A stretch of DNA of 64,000 nt from Ga0077530 sp035565975 (GTDB taxonomy: Bacteria > Pseudomonadota > Alphaproteobacteria > Rhizobiales > Hyphomicrobiaceae): assembly GCA_035565975.1 (NCBI GenBank), contig DATMRT010000148.1:19213-83212 (forward strand), written 5' to 3'. The position numbers and the translations under genes are program-made. Shown in pieces: positions 57,431-64,000 of the stretch (position 1 is its first letter; each line of letters opens with the position of its first letter). The notes under the pieces are model-generated. The model was not told where the DNA came from, ran no database searches, and was given only the letters and a program-made list of their open reading frames with translations.

Positions 57431-58225
57431 CTACCGCCCCTTGAAGACAGGGCGCCGTTTCTCCATGAACGCGCGGCGGCCTTCCACGTAGTCCTCGCTC
57501 CCGAAGCAAGCATTGATTGCCGCCTCGAGCGCCGCAGTATCGCGCTTGTCGGCATCCTGCGTCGCGGCATGGATCGCGAGCTTCGCGGCCTTGATCGTCA
57601 GTGGCGCGTTGTCGGCGATCGTGGCCGCATACTTGCGCACGTAGGCTTCGAGTTCCTCCGCCGGCACGACCCGGTTGACGAGGCCCATGATGCGTGCGTC
57701 CTCGGCCGTGAAGCGATTGGCCGTAAAGAATATCTCCTTCGCAAAGGCCGGTCCGACGATGTCGACGAGGCGCTTGATGCCCGACGCGCGATAGCCGAGA
57801 CCCAATCGCGCTGCCGGCACCGCGAAGAAACTGTCGTGACCGCAGATGCGGATGTCGGTGTTGAGGGCAATGGCAACGCCGCCGCCGACGCAGAGACCGC
57901 GGATCATTGCAATGGTCGGCTTGCTCACGTTCGTGATGGCGGCCTGCGCCGTTGATCCGGCCTGATCGTAGACGCGGATCGTCTCCTCGCGGTCGCGCTT
58001 CTTGTCGAACTCCGAGATGTCGGCACCGGAGACGAAAGCCTTATCGCCCGCGCCCGTAAGTACGATCACGCGTACCGCCGGATCCGCCTCGAAATCGGCA
58101 ATGATCTTCGGGATCGCAACCCACATCTCATAGGAGACGGCGTTGCGTTTCTCCGGCTGGTTGAAGATCATCCAGCCAATGCCGCCCTCCTTGCGCGCGA
58201 GCATCTTGGTGGTGCCAAGGTCCAT
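57431..58225 (-). CDS. Enoyl-CoA hydratase/isomerase family protein
   Basis: 264-aa crotonase. Motifs: IGWMIFNQPEKRNAVSYEMW, the oxyanion loop DKAFVSGADISEFDK, PTIAMIRGLCVGGGVAIALN, and RLGLGYRASGIKRLVDIVG. Of the two hydratase Glu positions, the first is replaced by Gly (GGGVAIA) and the second by Gly/Tyr (GLGYRAS). A classical hydratase mechanism is therefore doubtful; isomerase or thioester-hydrolase chemistry is possible. ATG 58225 gives MDLGTTKMLARKEGG. It precedes the nitronate monooxygenase gene. A palindrome 271 bp upstream may be its operator. Confidence 0.87.
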   Translation of the reverse strand: MDLGTTKMLARKEGGIGWMIFNQPEKRNAVSYEMWVAIPKIIADFEADPAVRVIVLTGAGDKAFVSGADISEFDKKRDREETIRVYDQAGSTAQAAITNVSKPTIAMIRGLCVGGGVAIALNTDIRICGHDSFFAVPAARLGLGYRASGIKRLVDIVGPAFAKEIFFTANRFTAEDARIMGLVNRVVPAEELEAYVRKYAATIADNAPLTIKAAKLAIHAATQDADKRDTAALEAAINACFGSEDYVEGRRAFMEKRRPVFKGR

Positions 58226-58558
58226 GGTGAAATCCCCAATACCGGTCGGAGGTCCGCGCGCTGGCTGCGGCTGGCGCAGCCGGGGAGAAGACCCGGCGAA
58301 TTGCACTCAGAATGAAACTATCCTCGGACGTCGTGCCATTGGCAATCGCGCGCCAGCATAGCAGCACGCATGGATTGCGCGGCTGCCGGCCGAGCTCAAC
58401 AAATTAGCGAGCCGATTATGTCAATCTAACCATCGACGCGCGGCGGATGCCTGCCCGTCGCATGACGGCCCCGTGGATCACGGCGCGCGCCATGCGTGAC
58501 ATAAATGTCACGACAAGGGGCGCCGGATCTGCCGCCACGGCGGTGACGACGAAGATCT
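58226..58558. other. Intergenic region between sucC and the crotonase gene
   Basis: 333 bp with no supported gene. It contains a 16-bp palindrome (58496-58511). It does not contain sucD, which follows sucC in most bacteria. The minus frame at 58426-58620 is a low-complexity shadow. Confidence 0.5.
58496..58511. promoter_or_regulatory. Perfect 16-bp palindrome GTGACATAAATGTCAC
   Basis: GTGACAT-AA-ATGTCAC is symmetrical apart from the AA centre. It resembles a Crp/Fnr-type or GntR-type operator (TGACAT half-sites) but matches no single consensus that I know well. On the minus strand it lies 47 bp after sucC and upstream of the crotonase-monooxygenase operon. Confidence 0.5.
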
Positions 58559-59758
58559 TCAACCTGCCGCGCGCACCGCGTCGGTGATCTTCTTCGCAGC
58601 ATCGGCGAGATTGTCTGCACTCAGGATCTTGAGTCCGGACTCGGCCATGATCTTCTTACCGAGGTCGACGTTCGTCCCTTCCAGGCGCACCACGAGAGGC
58701 ACCGTCACCCCGAGTTCCCGCGCCGCCGCGACCACGCCTTCCGCGATGATATCGCAGCGCATAATGCCGCCGAAGATATTGACCAGAATACCTTTCACAG
58801 CCGGATCATTGAGAATGATCTTGAATGCGGCCGTGACCTTCTCCTTCGACGCCGAGCCACCGACGTCCAGGAAGTTTGCAGGCTCCATGCCGTGCAGCTT
58901 GATGATGTCCATGGTAGCCATGGCGAGACCCGCACCATTGACGAGGCAGCCGATCTGGCCGTCGAGTTTGACGTAAGAAAGATCGTACTTCGACGCCTCG
59001 ACCTCGGAGGGATCCTCCTCCGCGAGATCGCGCATCGCGACGATGTCCTTCTGGCGGAAGAGCGCGTTCGAGTCGAAATTCATCTTGCCGTCGAGGGCGA
59101 TCAGATTGCCCTCCTTGGTCACGACGAGCGGGTTGATCTCGAGCAGCGCCATGTCCTTCTCGACAACCATGCGGTAGAGATCGCCGATCAGTTTCACGCA
59201 CTGCTTGACCTGATCGCCCTCGAGACCGAGGGCGAAGGCGACCTTACGGCCATGGAAGGGGAAATAGCCGGAGGCCGGGTCGATCGAGAACGTGAGGATC
59301 TTCTCCGGCGTGTCGTGGGCCACCTGCTCGATGTCCATGCCGCCTTCGGTCGACACGATGAAGGCGACACGGCTGGTCTCGCGATCGACCAACGCCGAGA
59401 GATAGAGCTCGCGGGCGATGGCCGAGCCGTCCTCGACATAGAGCCGCTGAACCTTCCGGCCCTCCGCGCCGGTCTGTACGGTGACCAGCGTGTTACCCAG
59501 CATCTGCCCGGCGAAAGTCTCGACCTCCTCGATCGACTTGGCGAGCCGAACGCCGCCACCGCTCCCTGCCGCCGTCTCCTTGAACTTGCCCTTGCCGCGC
59601 CCGCCGGCATGAATCTGGGACTTCACCACCCAGACGGGACCCGGGAGCTTCTTGGCTGCCTCGACGGCCTCGGCCACCGTGAACGCGGGAAAGCCCTGGG
59701 CCGTCGGCACACCGTACTGCCGATAGAGCTCCTTGGCTTGGTACTCGTGGATGTTCAT
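58559..59758 (-). CDS. sucC: Succinate-CoA ligase (ADP-forming) beta subunit
   Basis: 399-aa ATP-grasp subunit of the TCA-cycle succinyl-CoA synthetase. It opens MNIHEYQAKELYRQYGVPTA, has WVVKSQIHAGGRGKGKFKET for nucleotide binding, MALLEINPLVVTKEGNLIALDGK for Mg/ATP, and GLAMATMDIIKLHGMEPANF then LDVGGSASKEKV in the CoA-ligase part. Length is near the usual 386-400. The sucD partner, normally directly downstream, is missing here, as are mdh and sucA/B. A divergent NTF2-like gene and a two-hairpin repeat lie upstream. A malate-CoA ligase relative is less likely. Confidence 0.93.
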   Translation of the reverse strand: MNIHEYQAKELYRQYGVPTAQGFPAFTVAEAVEAAKKLPGPVWVVKSQIHAGGRGKGKFKETAAGSGGGVRLAKSIEEVETFAGQMLGNTLVTVQTGAEGRKVQRLYVEDGSAIARELYLSALVDRETSRVAFIVSTEGGMDIEQVAHDTPEKILTFSIDPASGYFPFHGRKVAFALGLEGDQVKQCVKLIGDLYRMVVEKDMALLEINPLVVTKEGNLIALDGKMNFDSNALFRQKDIVAMRDLAEEDPSEVEASKYDLSYVKLDGQIGCLVNGAGLAMATMDIIKLHGMEPANFLDVGGSASKEKVTAAFKIILNDPAVKGILVNIFGGIMRCDIIAEGVVAAARELGVTVPLVVRLEGTNVDLGKKIMAESGLKILSADNLADAAKKITDAVRAAG

Positions 59759-59788
59759 GGCATCGTATCCCCGTGGTGGCGTCGGCAG

Positions 59789-59920
59789 CTAGTGCCCCGA
59801 CTCCGAAGGCGGAATCTATCGCGGCACCAGAAGCATAAACTTGCTGGCGTGATTCAGATCAGGAAATTCGCTCCGGCACCCTGCCGCGAGATAAGGCGAA
59901 TTTCTCGATCATCACGCTAG
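59789..59920. repeat. Two-hairpin intergenic element, copy 2
   Basis: It starts CTAGTGCCCC and ends GCGAATTTCTCGATCATCAC plus GCTAG, matching copy 1 at 3711-3862. The second hairpin is kept (GATCAGGAAATTCGC with GCGAATTTCTCGATC, 13 of 15 pairs). The first unit is degenerate. It lies between sucC and the NTF2-like gene, in the middle of the divergent promoter region. Confidence 0.8.
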
Positions 59921-60015
59921 TTTCCTTTAGCCCGAACGGGCCGGACAAGAAAGGGTGGCTTTCGTACAGATCGCGCGCGGCGCATCCACCATAAAGTCTA
60001 GGGAGGTCTCGGAAA

Positions 60016-60402
60016 ATGTCGCTCACGGGTCAGGCTCTCGCCGAACGGGAAGAGCTGTTCAAAGCGTTCGGCCGCGCCTTCTTCAAGAAGGACGTCGAAG
60101 CCCTCTACCGCGTCGTAACCCCGGATTTCCAGTGGCGGGGGCAGGACGAGAGCGGGGCGCCGCGACTGCTCGCCAGCCCTGAGGCCATCCGCGCGCATTT
60201 CCAGCGCCAACAGGAGGTTTACAGCGCTCAGCGCTTCTCGGATGTCGTCTACCAACACCTCCCCGACATGTCGTTCATGACCTTCCGGCTGACTGAGACA
60301 CGACGCTCGGATGGTGCCGTCAGCGACCATCAGGGCGTCGAGGTCTATACGTTCAAGGATGGCCGGATCGCGCTCAAGGACGTCTACCGCAAGCCCGCAT
60401 GA
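60016..60402 (+). CDS. NTF2-like / SnoaL-like small domain protein
   Basis: 128-aa cone-shaped alpha+beta-barrel protein of the nuclear-transport-factor-2 superfamily. It shows REELFKAFGRAFFKKDVEAL and YRVVTPDFQWRGQDE, SPEAIRAHFQRQQEVY, then EVYTFKDGRIALKDVYRKP. Members include ketosteroid-isomerase-like enzymes and ligand-binding proteins. No catalytic residue set can be assigned. GGGAGGT lies a few bases upstream of the ATG. The YafK/DpaA-like gene converges 13 bp beyond its stop. Confidence 0.85.
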   Translation: MSLTGQALAEREELFKAFGRAFFKKDVEALYRVVTPDFQWRGQDESGAPRLLASPEAIRAHFQRQQEVYSAQRFSDVVYQHLPDMSFMTFRLTETRRSDGAVSDHQGVEVYTFKDGRIALKDVYRKPA

Positions 60403-60415
60403 CGCGCCCGGAAGG

Positions 60416-61714
60416 CTATTGCCAAGCCCCGACCAGCGTCCGGAGATAGCTGTTCTTCAGCGCCTCCCGATGGGCACGCCGCTTCTCCCGCAGCGCGGTC
60501 CGCTCGTCGGCCTGCTTCTGCGCCTTGGCGTTTGCCGGCCTGACGGTGCGTTTCTCGATCGGCTTTGGCTCGCGCGCGACCCAGCCGTAGTCCGTCCGCT
60601 CAGCGCGCGATGGCGAGGGCGGGCCGACCGGCTCCCTGCGCTCAACTCGCGCAACCGTGCGGCCCGAAGACGGCGTGAAGTGAGTGCCGCTGGCGGGCGA
60701 TCCATCTGCCGGCGTGGAAGCGGCCACCACCGGATCGACGGGCTGCGCAACCGGAATGCCGCATCGGCTGGTGTCGAACTCAGCCGCCTCTGGCTTACCC
60801 GGCTCGATGCGCCGCAGTGCCCCGTCATTGCGCATGCTCTGCGCAGCCTTCGCCACGACATAGCGTTGACCGCAAATGCCGACGCGGGGCGGCAGCCGGG
60901 TCTCTTCGAATGCGTCGTAGCCGACTTTGAGGTCCTGCCAGAAATCCATCCAGGGGCTCTCCGCATGAGCTGCCATGTTGGCCTCCGTCATGCGGAACGG
61001 GAACACGTGGACCTGGAAGCTGGTCTGATGACGGCGCAACGCCGCGGCGGCAAGGCGGTAGATCACCTGCTGAACGGCCTGGGTCATCGCGAAGCAGCCC
61101 GTCGATGAGCAGCCACCATGCACCAAGATGTAGGAACCGGTGCGATCGAGGCGCTTGTCGTGCAGGTTTGGATAGCCGAGGTTGAACGCATTCCTCCAGC
61201 GACCGAGGTGGCGCATCTGTCGGCGCCCCACCGTGTAGAAGCCCTCGGGGCTCTGCTTGTCGCCTTCACGGAGCTTAGGGCCAAGCGTGCCGGTCCAATG
61301 GCAGATGGGAAATGTCGCCTGCAGGACGTAGCTCGCCCCCTTGCGCATCCACAGCTCGAGCTCCGACTCGGCCTTGAAGATGCGGATCAGGATCGGCGAT
61401 CCCTCCGTGAGGCCCTTGTCGGCGAGCCACTCCGATAGGTGGCTGAGCTCCGGAGCACTGGCGGGCGGCAGAGTACCGCGCACAAAAGCGCGCTGGCGCT
61501 CGATCCGGTCGGGAGCGACGTCGTCCAGCTCGACGACAAGCGCGCTCGTCGGCGCGACGAAGGTCATCAGGGTAAGGATGAGAGCGACCAGGAACCGGGT
61601 GCCGATTGCCCCCCATGCAGTTGGAAGGCCGATCACACCGGTATGGTACTTGGAGCCGTACACCACGCCGCCCCTGCCGCAGTTACGCCACAATTCCTCT
61701 CGTCCAGGAACCAT
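60416..61714 (-). CDS. YafK/DpaA-like L,D-transpeptidase-fold protein with C-terminal basic extension
   Basis: 432-aa envelope protein of the YkuD fold. One N-terminal membrane or signal segment (FLVALILTLMTFVAPTSALV, residues 41-60) is followed by the YafK-type catalytic domain: ILIRIFKAESELELWMRKG, FPICHWTGTLGPKLREGDKQ, SPEGFYTVGRRQM, and the active site VHGGCSSTGCFAM with H199 and C207. In E. coli the YafK/DpaA relative cuts Lpp from peptidoglycan DAP. After about residue 300 there is an unusual Pro/Arg/Lys-rich tail. No later in-frame ATG precedes the signal segment. It is a tandem paralogue of the 61871-62848 gene. Confidence 0.87.
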   Translation of the reverse strand: MVPGREELWRNCGRGGVVYGSKYHTGVIGLPTAWGAIGTRFLVALILTLMTFVAPTSALVVELDDVAPDRIERQRAFVRGTLPPASAPELSHLSEWLADKGLTEGSPILIRIFKAESELELWMRKGASYVLQATFPICHWTGTLGPKLREGDKQSPEGFYTVGRRQMRHLGRWRNAFNLGYPNLHDKRLDRTGSYILVHGGCSSTGCFAMTQAVQQVIYRLAAAALRRHQTSFQVHVFPFRMTEANMAAHAESPWMDFWQDLKVGYDAFEETRLPPRVGICGQRYVVAKAAQSMRNDGALRRIEPGKPEAAEFDTSRCGIPVAQPVDPVVAASTPADGSPASGTHFTPSSGRTVARVERREPVGPPSPSRAERTDYGWVAREPKPIEKRTVRPANAKAQKQADERTALREKRRAHREALKNSYLRTLVGAWQ

Positions 61715-61870
61715 AGGCCCATGGGAGGGACAAGCCCGCGCGGCCTCGTCAGGCGCGGAATGATCAGCGGGTATCGCAGACGCGCCACACTGGTACGGCG
61801 GCCGGTTTGCTCGCTGAATGCACGGAATATTATGGCGAACCCGCCACTTCGAGAGGCGCGGTGAGTCGGC

Positions 61871-62848
61871 TTATCGGTTACCGGCCTGCGAGGGTGTCTC
61901 GACCGGTTTGGCGCCAAGCTCGAAGAGCTCGGGAGGAATCCCGAGGCTCATGCGCTGCCCGGCGCCCGGCATCGCGCTCATGAGCACGTCGCGCTTCTTC
62001 AGGCCGGGAACGACGACCTGCGGCATCATCGCGACCTTGTCGCCGGGACGCGGCACGAACGGCTGCGGTCGGGCGATCTGATACGCGGGGCAGCGGCCCT
62101 CCGGATCGATACGCCCACCACGCGGGTCGCGGAAGTCCGCATTGACGATGTAGCGCCGCTCGCAAACCGAAATCTTGGGAGGCTGCCGGGAGATCTCGAA
62201 GTAATCGTAGCCTTCCTTGAGCGTCTGCCAGAACCGGTAGTGCGGGCTGTTGCGGTGGCGCGCCATGTTCTCGTCGGTCATGCGGAACGGAAAGGCGTGC
62301 ACATCGAAGGACTCGTGCCCGGCATCGAACTGCTCGCGCGCCAGGGCATAGATCTCCTCGACGAGGCCATCCGTCATTGCGTAGCAGCCCGCCGACGTGC
62401 AGTTGCCGTGCACCATCAGGAAGTCGCCGGTACGGCCGTTCGCGCGGTCGTAAGCGTTCGGGAAGCCGATATTGAACGCGAGATGATAGTTAGACTTGGG
62501 GTTCATCTGGCGCTTGGTGATCGTGTAGAAGCCCTCGGGCGCCTGTTTGTCGCCCTGGCGAATTTTCGGCCCGAGCTCTCCAGACCACGTGCAGATCGGA
62601 TAGGTCTTGAAATGATAGAAGCGCCCGTCGTCGCGGGCCTTCCAGATCTCCAACTCCGACTCTTCCTTGAAGATGCGCACGAAGATCTGCGTGTCGGCGC
62701 GCATGTCCTTCTTGCCAAGGAGCATCATGGTGTCCTTGGACAAAGGTCGCAGGTGTGCTGGAACGATCTCGCCGCCGCAAGCCGCGAGGAAAACGGCCGA
62801 CAGCGCGGCAACGACGGCCATGCCGAGTACTTGGCTGTGCTTAGCCAT
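61871..62848 (-). CDS. YafK/DpaA-like L,D-transpeptidase-fold lipoprotein
   Basis: 325-aa lipoprotein. The lipobox is LAAC (Cys24). The catalytic domain follows the E. coli YafK/DpaA pattern closely: IFVRIFKEESELEIWKARDD, YPICTWSGELGPKIRQGDKQ, APEGFYTITKRQMNPKSNYH, LAFNIGFPNAYDRANGRTGD and VHGNCTSAGCYAMTD, with H147 and C155. It likely acts at the inner face of the outer membrane on peptidoglycan-protein links. ATG 62848 is used rather than 62905 because it starts the signal peptide. Its downstream paralogue lies 156 bp away on the same strand. Confidence 0.9.
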   Translation of the reverse strand: MAKHSQVLGMAVVAALSAVFLAACGGEIVPAHLRPLSKDTMMLLGKKDMRADTQIFVRIFKEESELEIWKARDDGRFYHFKTYPICTWSGELGPKIRQGDKQAPEGFYTITKRQMNPKSNYHLAFNIGFPNAYDRANGRTGDFLMVHGNCTSAGCYAMTDGLVEEIYALAREQFDAGHESFDVHAFPFRMTDENMARHRNSPHYRFWQTLKEGYDYFEISRQPPKISVCERRYIVNADFRDPRGGRIDPEGRCPAYQIARPQPFVPRPGDKVAMMPQVVVPGLKKRDVLMSAMPGAGQRMSLGIPPELFELGAKPVETPSQAGNR

Positions 62849-63013
62849 GGTTCCCCTGATGATCGAAGCAGTACGCAGTGCCCCAGGGCGCACGTTGATC
62901 ACCATAAGGGATTTGTTTACGTTAAAATTCCGTTAACAACAAGTGCATTGACGAAGTCGGGCGCGATTGGCGCTTGCAAGTTGCATCTAAGATATTTCTT
63001 TCAGGGGTTGCGT

Positions 63014-63160
63014 ATGAGAACCTTTTTTCTTGCTGCTGTGATTGGCTTTTTGATTGCGCTCTACGCCGCATCGGCTTGGGAGAACCCAGAGTGGTCCTCC
63101 GAAGAAATAGCGACCCGTTCTCAGCCGAATGCGAGCAGCCACCCGCCGCGGACCAGATAG
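63014..63160 (+). CDS. Small single-pass membrane or secreted peptide (48 aa)
   Basis: The ATG at 63014 follows AGGGG by seven bases. The peptide is MRTFFLAAVIGFLIALYAAS, then AWENPEWSSEEIATRSQPNA and a short basic end, so one hydrophobic helix or signal peptide with an acidic segment. The start of the gene sits in a locally AT-rich stretch. Its last 40 bases overlap the convergent permease gene. No homologue is recognised, but the ribosome-binding site and hydrophobic pattern support translation. Confidence 0.45.
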   Translation: MRTFFLAAVIGFLIALYAASAWENPEWSSEEIATRSQPNASSHPPRTR

Positions 63161-63870
63161 ACGACGCTGATCCCGACGACGATCCAGCGGCTCCAGCGCC
63201 GGAAGCCTTCGTTGGTCATGCCAAGCAGGACCTTCGCCGCCAGCGACGTTCCTGCGATCGCGAGCGCGATCGCGCTGACGTACTGCCACATGGGAAGCGT
63301 CATATCCCAGGCCGCCGCGAACGTGCCGAAGTAGGCGATCCGTGCGACGTGACCGAACGTCTGGCAGACCGCCTTCGTCGCCACGACGGACCGGCGGTCG
63401 AGCAGGCTCTTCTGGAAGAAGAGGTCGAGGATATGGCCGGCTGCCCCCGCCAGGAGCTGCAGCGTCATCACGATGAGCCCTGCGATGGGCGGCGCCCACC
63501 GCCGTGTGATGTCGGGCGTGAAGCCCTTCGGCAGCACATCGACAATAAAGACGATCGAGCCGAGCATGAGGTAGACGACGGCCTTGTCGGGCAGGAACGA
63601 GATCAGCCGCATGATCACGAACGCCGCGCCCGCGCCGACCAGATATTGCCGGACGATGTTCCACTCGACGAGCCGCCACCAAAGCGTCGCGCGCCAGCCG
63701 TTGGCGCCGAGTTGGATGATCCCGAACAGGACCATCGCCGGCGCAACATCGAGAAATACGAGCAGGATGCCGAGGAGGATCAGCCCTCCGGCCATGCCGA
63801 ACACGCCGGAGATGAACGAGGTGACGAGGATCGACGCGCCGATAAGCCCCGCCGTCGCTACGCCGATCAT
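63121..63870 (-). CDS. Sulfite exporter TauE/SafE family permease
   Basis: 249 aa from the ATG at 63870 (MIGVATAGLIGASILVTSFI); the frame is open to 63921. Seven or eight hydrophobic segments fit TauE/SafE. The glycine motif SGVFGMAGGLILLGILLVFL is characteristic, followed by VLFGIIQLGANGWRATLW and the second-half repeat LLAGAAGHILDLFFQKSLLD. Such permeases export sulfite, organosulfonates or similar anions. No sulfur-metabolism neighbour is seen, so the substrate is open. Confidence 0.85.
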   Translation of the reverse strand: MIGVATAGLIGASILVTSFISGVFGMAGGLILLGILLVFLDVAPAMVLFGIIQLGANGWRATLWWRLVEWNIVRQYLVGAGAAFVIMRLISFLPDKAVVYLMLGSIVFIVDVLPKGFTPDITRRWAPPIAGLIVMTLQLLAGAAGHILDLFFQKSLLDRRSVVATKAVCQTFGHVARIAYFGTFAAAWDMTLPMWQYVSAIALAIAGTSLAAKVLLGMTNEGFRRWSRWIVVGISVVYLVRGGWLLAFG

Positions 63871-63963
63871 GCCCGCGCTCCGGCACAGCACGGCACGCCA
63901 GCCGACATCGTCGGACGGCACCCGGCTCCATGCTTTCGATCGGCCCCCCGCACCGAGAGAGCG

Positions 63964-64000
63964 CTACTGGAACTTGCGCAGGAATTGCGCGCGCGCTGAC
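63964..64000 (-). CDS. Possible C-terminal end of a further minus-strand gene (partial)
   Basis: Read on the minus strand the last bases give SARAQFLRKFQ and a TAG stop at 63964-63966, an acceptable protein terminus. The stop would be 42-93 bp upstream of the permease start. Only about 11 residues are visible, so neither family nor reality can be established. Confidence 0.25.
   Translation of the reverse strand, partial: SARAQFLRKFQ

Noticed and set aside
62974..63999. 341-codon plus-strand frame opposite the TauE/SafE gene
   Set aside because: No membrane or enzyme pattern; it is a mirror frame of the permease.
1..64000. CRISPR arrays, tRNA or rRNA genes, insertion sequences
   Set aside because: No regularly spaced repeats, no cloverleaf with conserved TTCGA arm, and no transposase frame were seen on either strand.

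Overview
The window is chromosomal DNA of a high-GC alphaproteobacterium, most likely of the order Hyphomicrobiales (Rhizobiales). The evidence is an EipA/DUF1134 envelope protein, a type-2 CtaA/COX15 haem A synthase, a vertically conserved type of gene transfer agent (GTA) head-tail cluster in the same gene order as RcGTA, TadE-like pseudopilin proteins, OpgH, and intergenic palindromic repeats of the kind found in this order. No genus is claimed. I saw no rRNA, tRNA, CRISPR array or insertion sequence.

Layout. 1-5 kb: a truncated N-carbamoyl-amino-acid hydrolase, an SPFH protein, an M20 peptidase and a ketopantoate-reductase-like protein. 5.3-10.3 kb: EipA, a membrane-anchored coiled-coil protein, a tail-anchored proline-rich protein and CtaA. 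10.8-18.4 kb: a small membrane protein, a secreted RNase T2, a PHB-depolymerase-like lipoprotein, a DnaQ exonuclease/CBS/DUF294 fusion, a repeat protein of unknown function, a cold shock protein and RlmJ. 18.6-24.2 kb: an MFS transporter, a small acyl-CoA-related operon, a secreted protein, a thioesterase, and rplM-rpsI with a strong terminator. 24.2-25.4 kb: two TadE-like proteins.

25.8-41.8 kb is the centrepiece: an apparently intact GTA structural cluster (small and large terminase, portal, prohead protease, capsid, connectors, tail tube, chaperones, tape measure, distal tail, hub, NlpC/P60 peptidase and a 1,315-residue TIM-barrel baseplate protein). It is closed by a lysis gene that joins a CHAP-like amidase, a GH108 muramidase and a holin-like membrane tail in one frame. 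The holin-like part also has its own Shine-Dalgarno and ATG, so it may be made separately. The cluster reads in one direction with many stop/start overlaps. It is interrupted by a gap with a perfect 15-bp hairpin after the capsid gene and by two copies of a host intergenic repeat.

41.8-49.8 kb: GlmU, a TetR-MFP-RND efflux operon with a palindromic operator, and a DUF533 protein. 49.8-64 kb: OpgH with a DUF2306 membrane partner, a zinc-type dehydrogenase, an MgtC/DUF4010 membrane protein, PanB, an aldo/keto reductase, nitronate monooxygenase with enoyl-CoA hydratase, an orphan sucC, an NTF2-like protein, two paralogous YafK/DpaA-like L,D-transpeptidase-fold proteins, a small membrane ORF and a TauE/SafE permease. 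Two repeat families recur in intergenic DNA: a hairpin-ended element at 3.7 and 59.8 kb, and a C-rich palindrome at 1.3, 29.0 and 33.8 kb.
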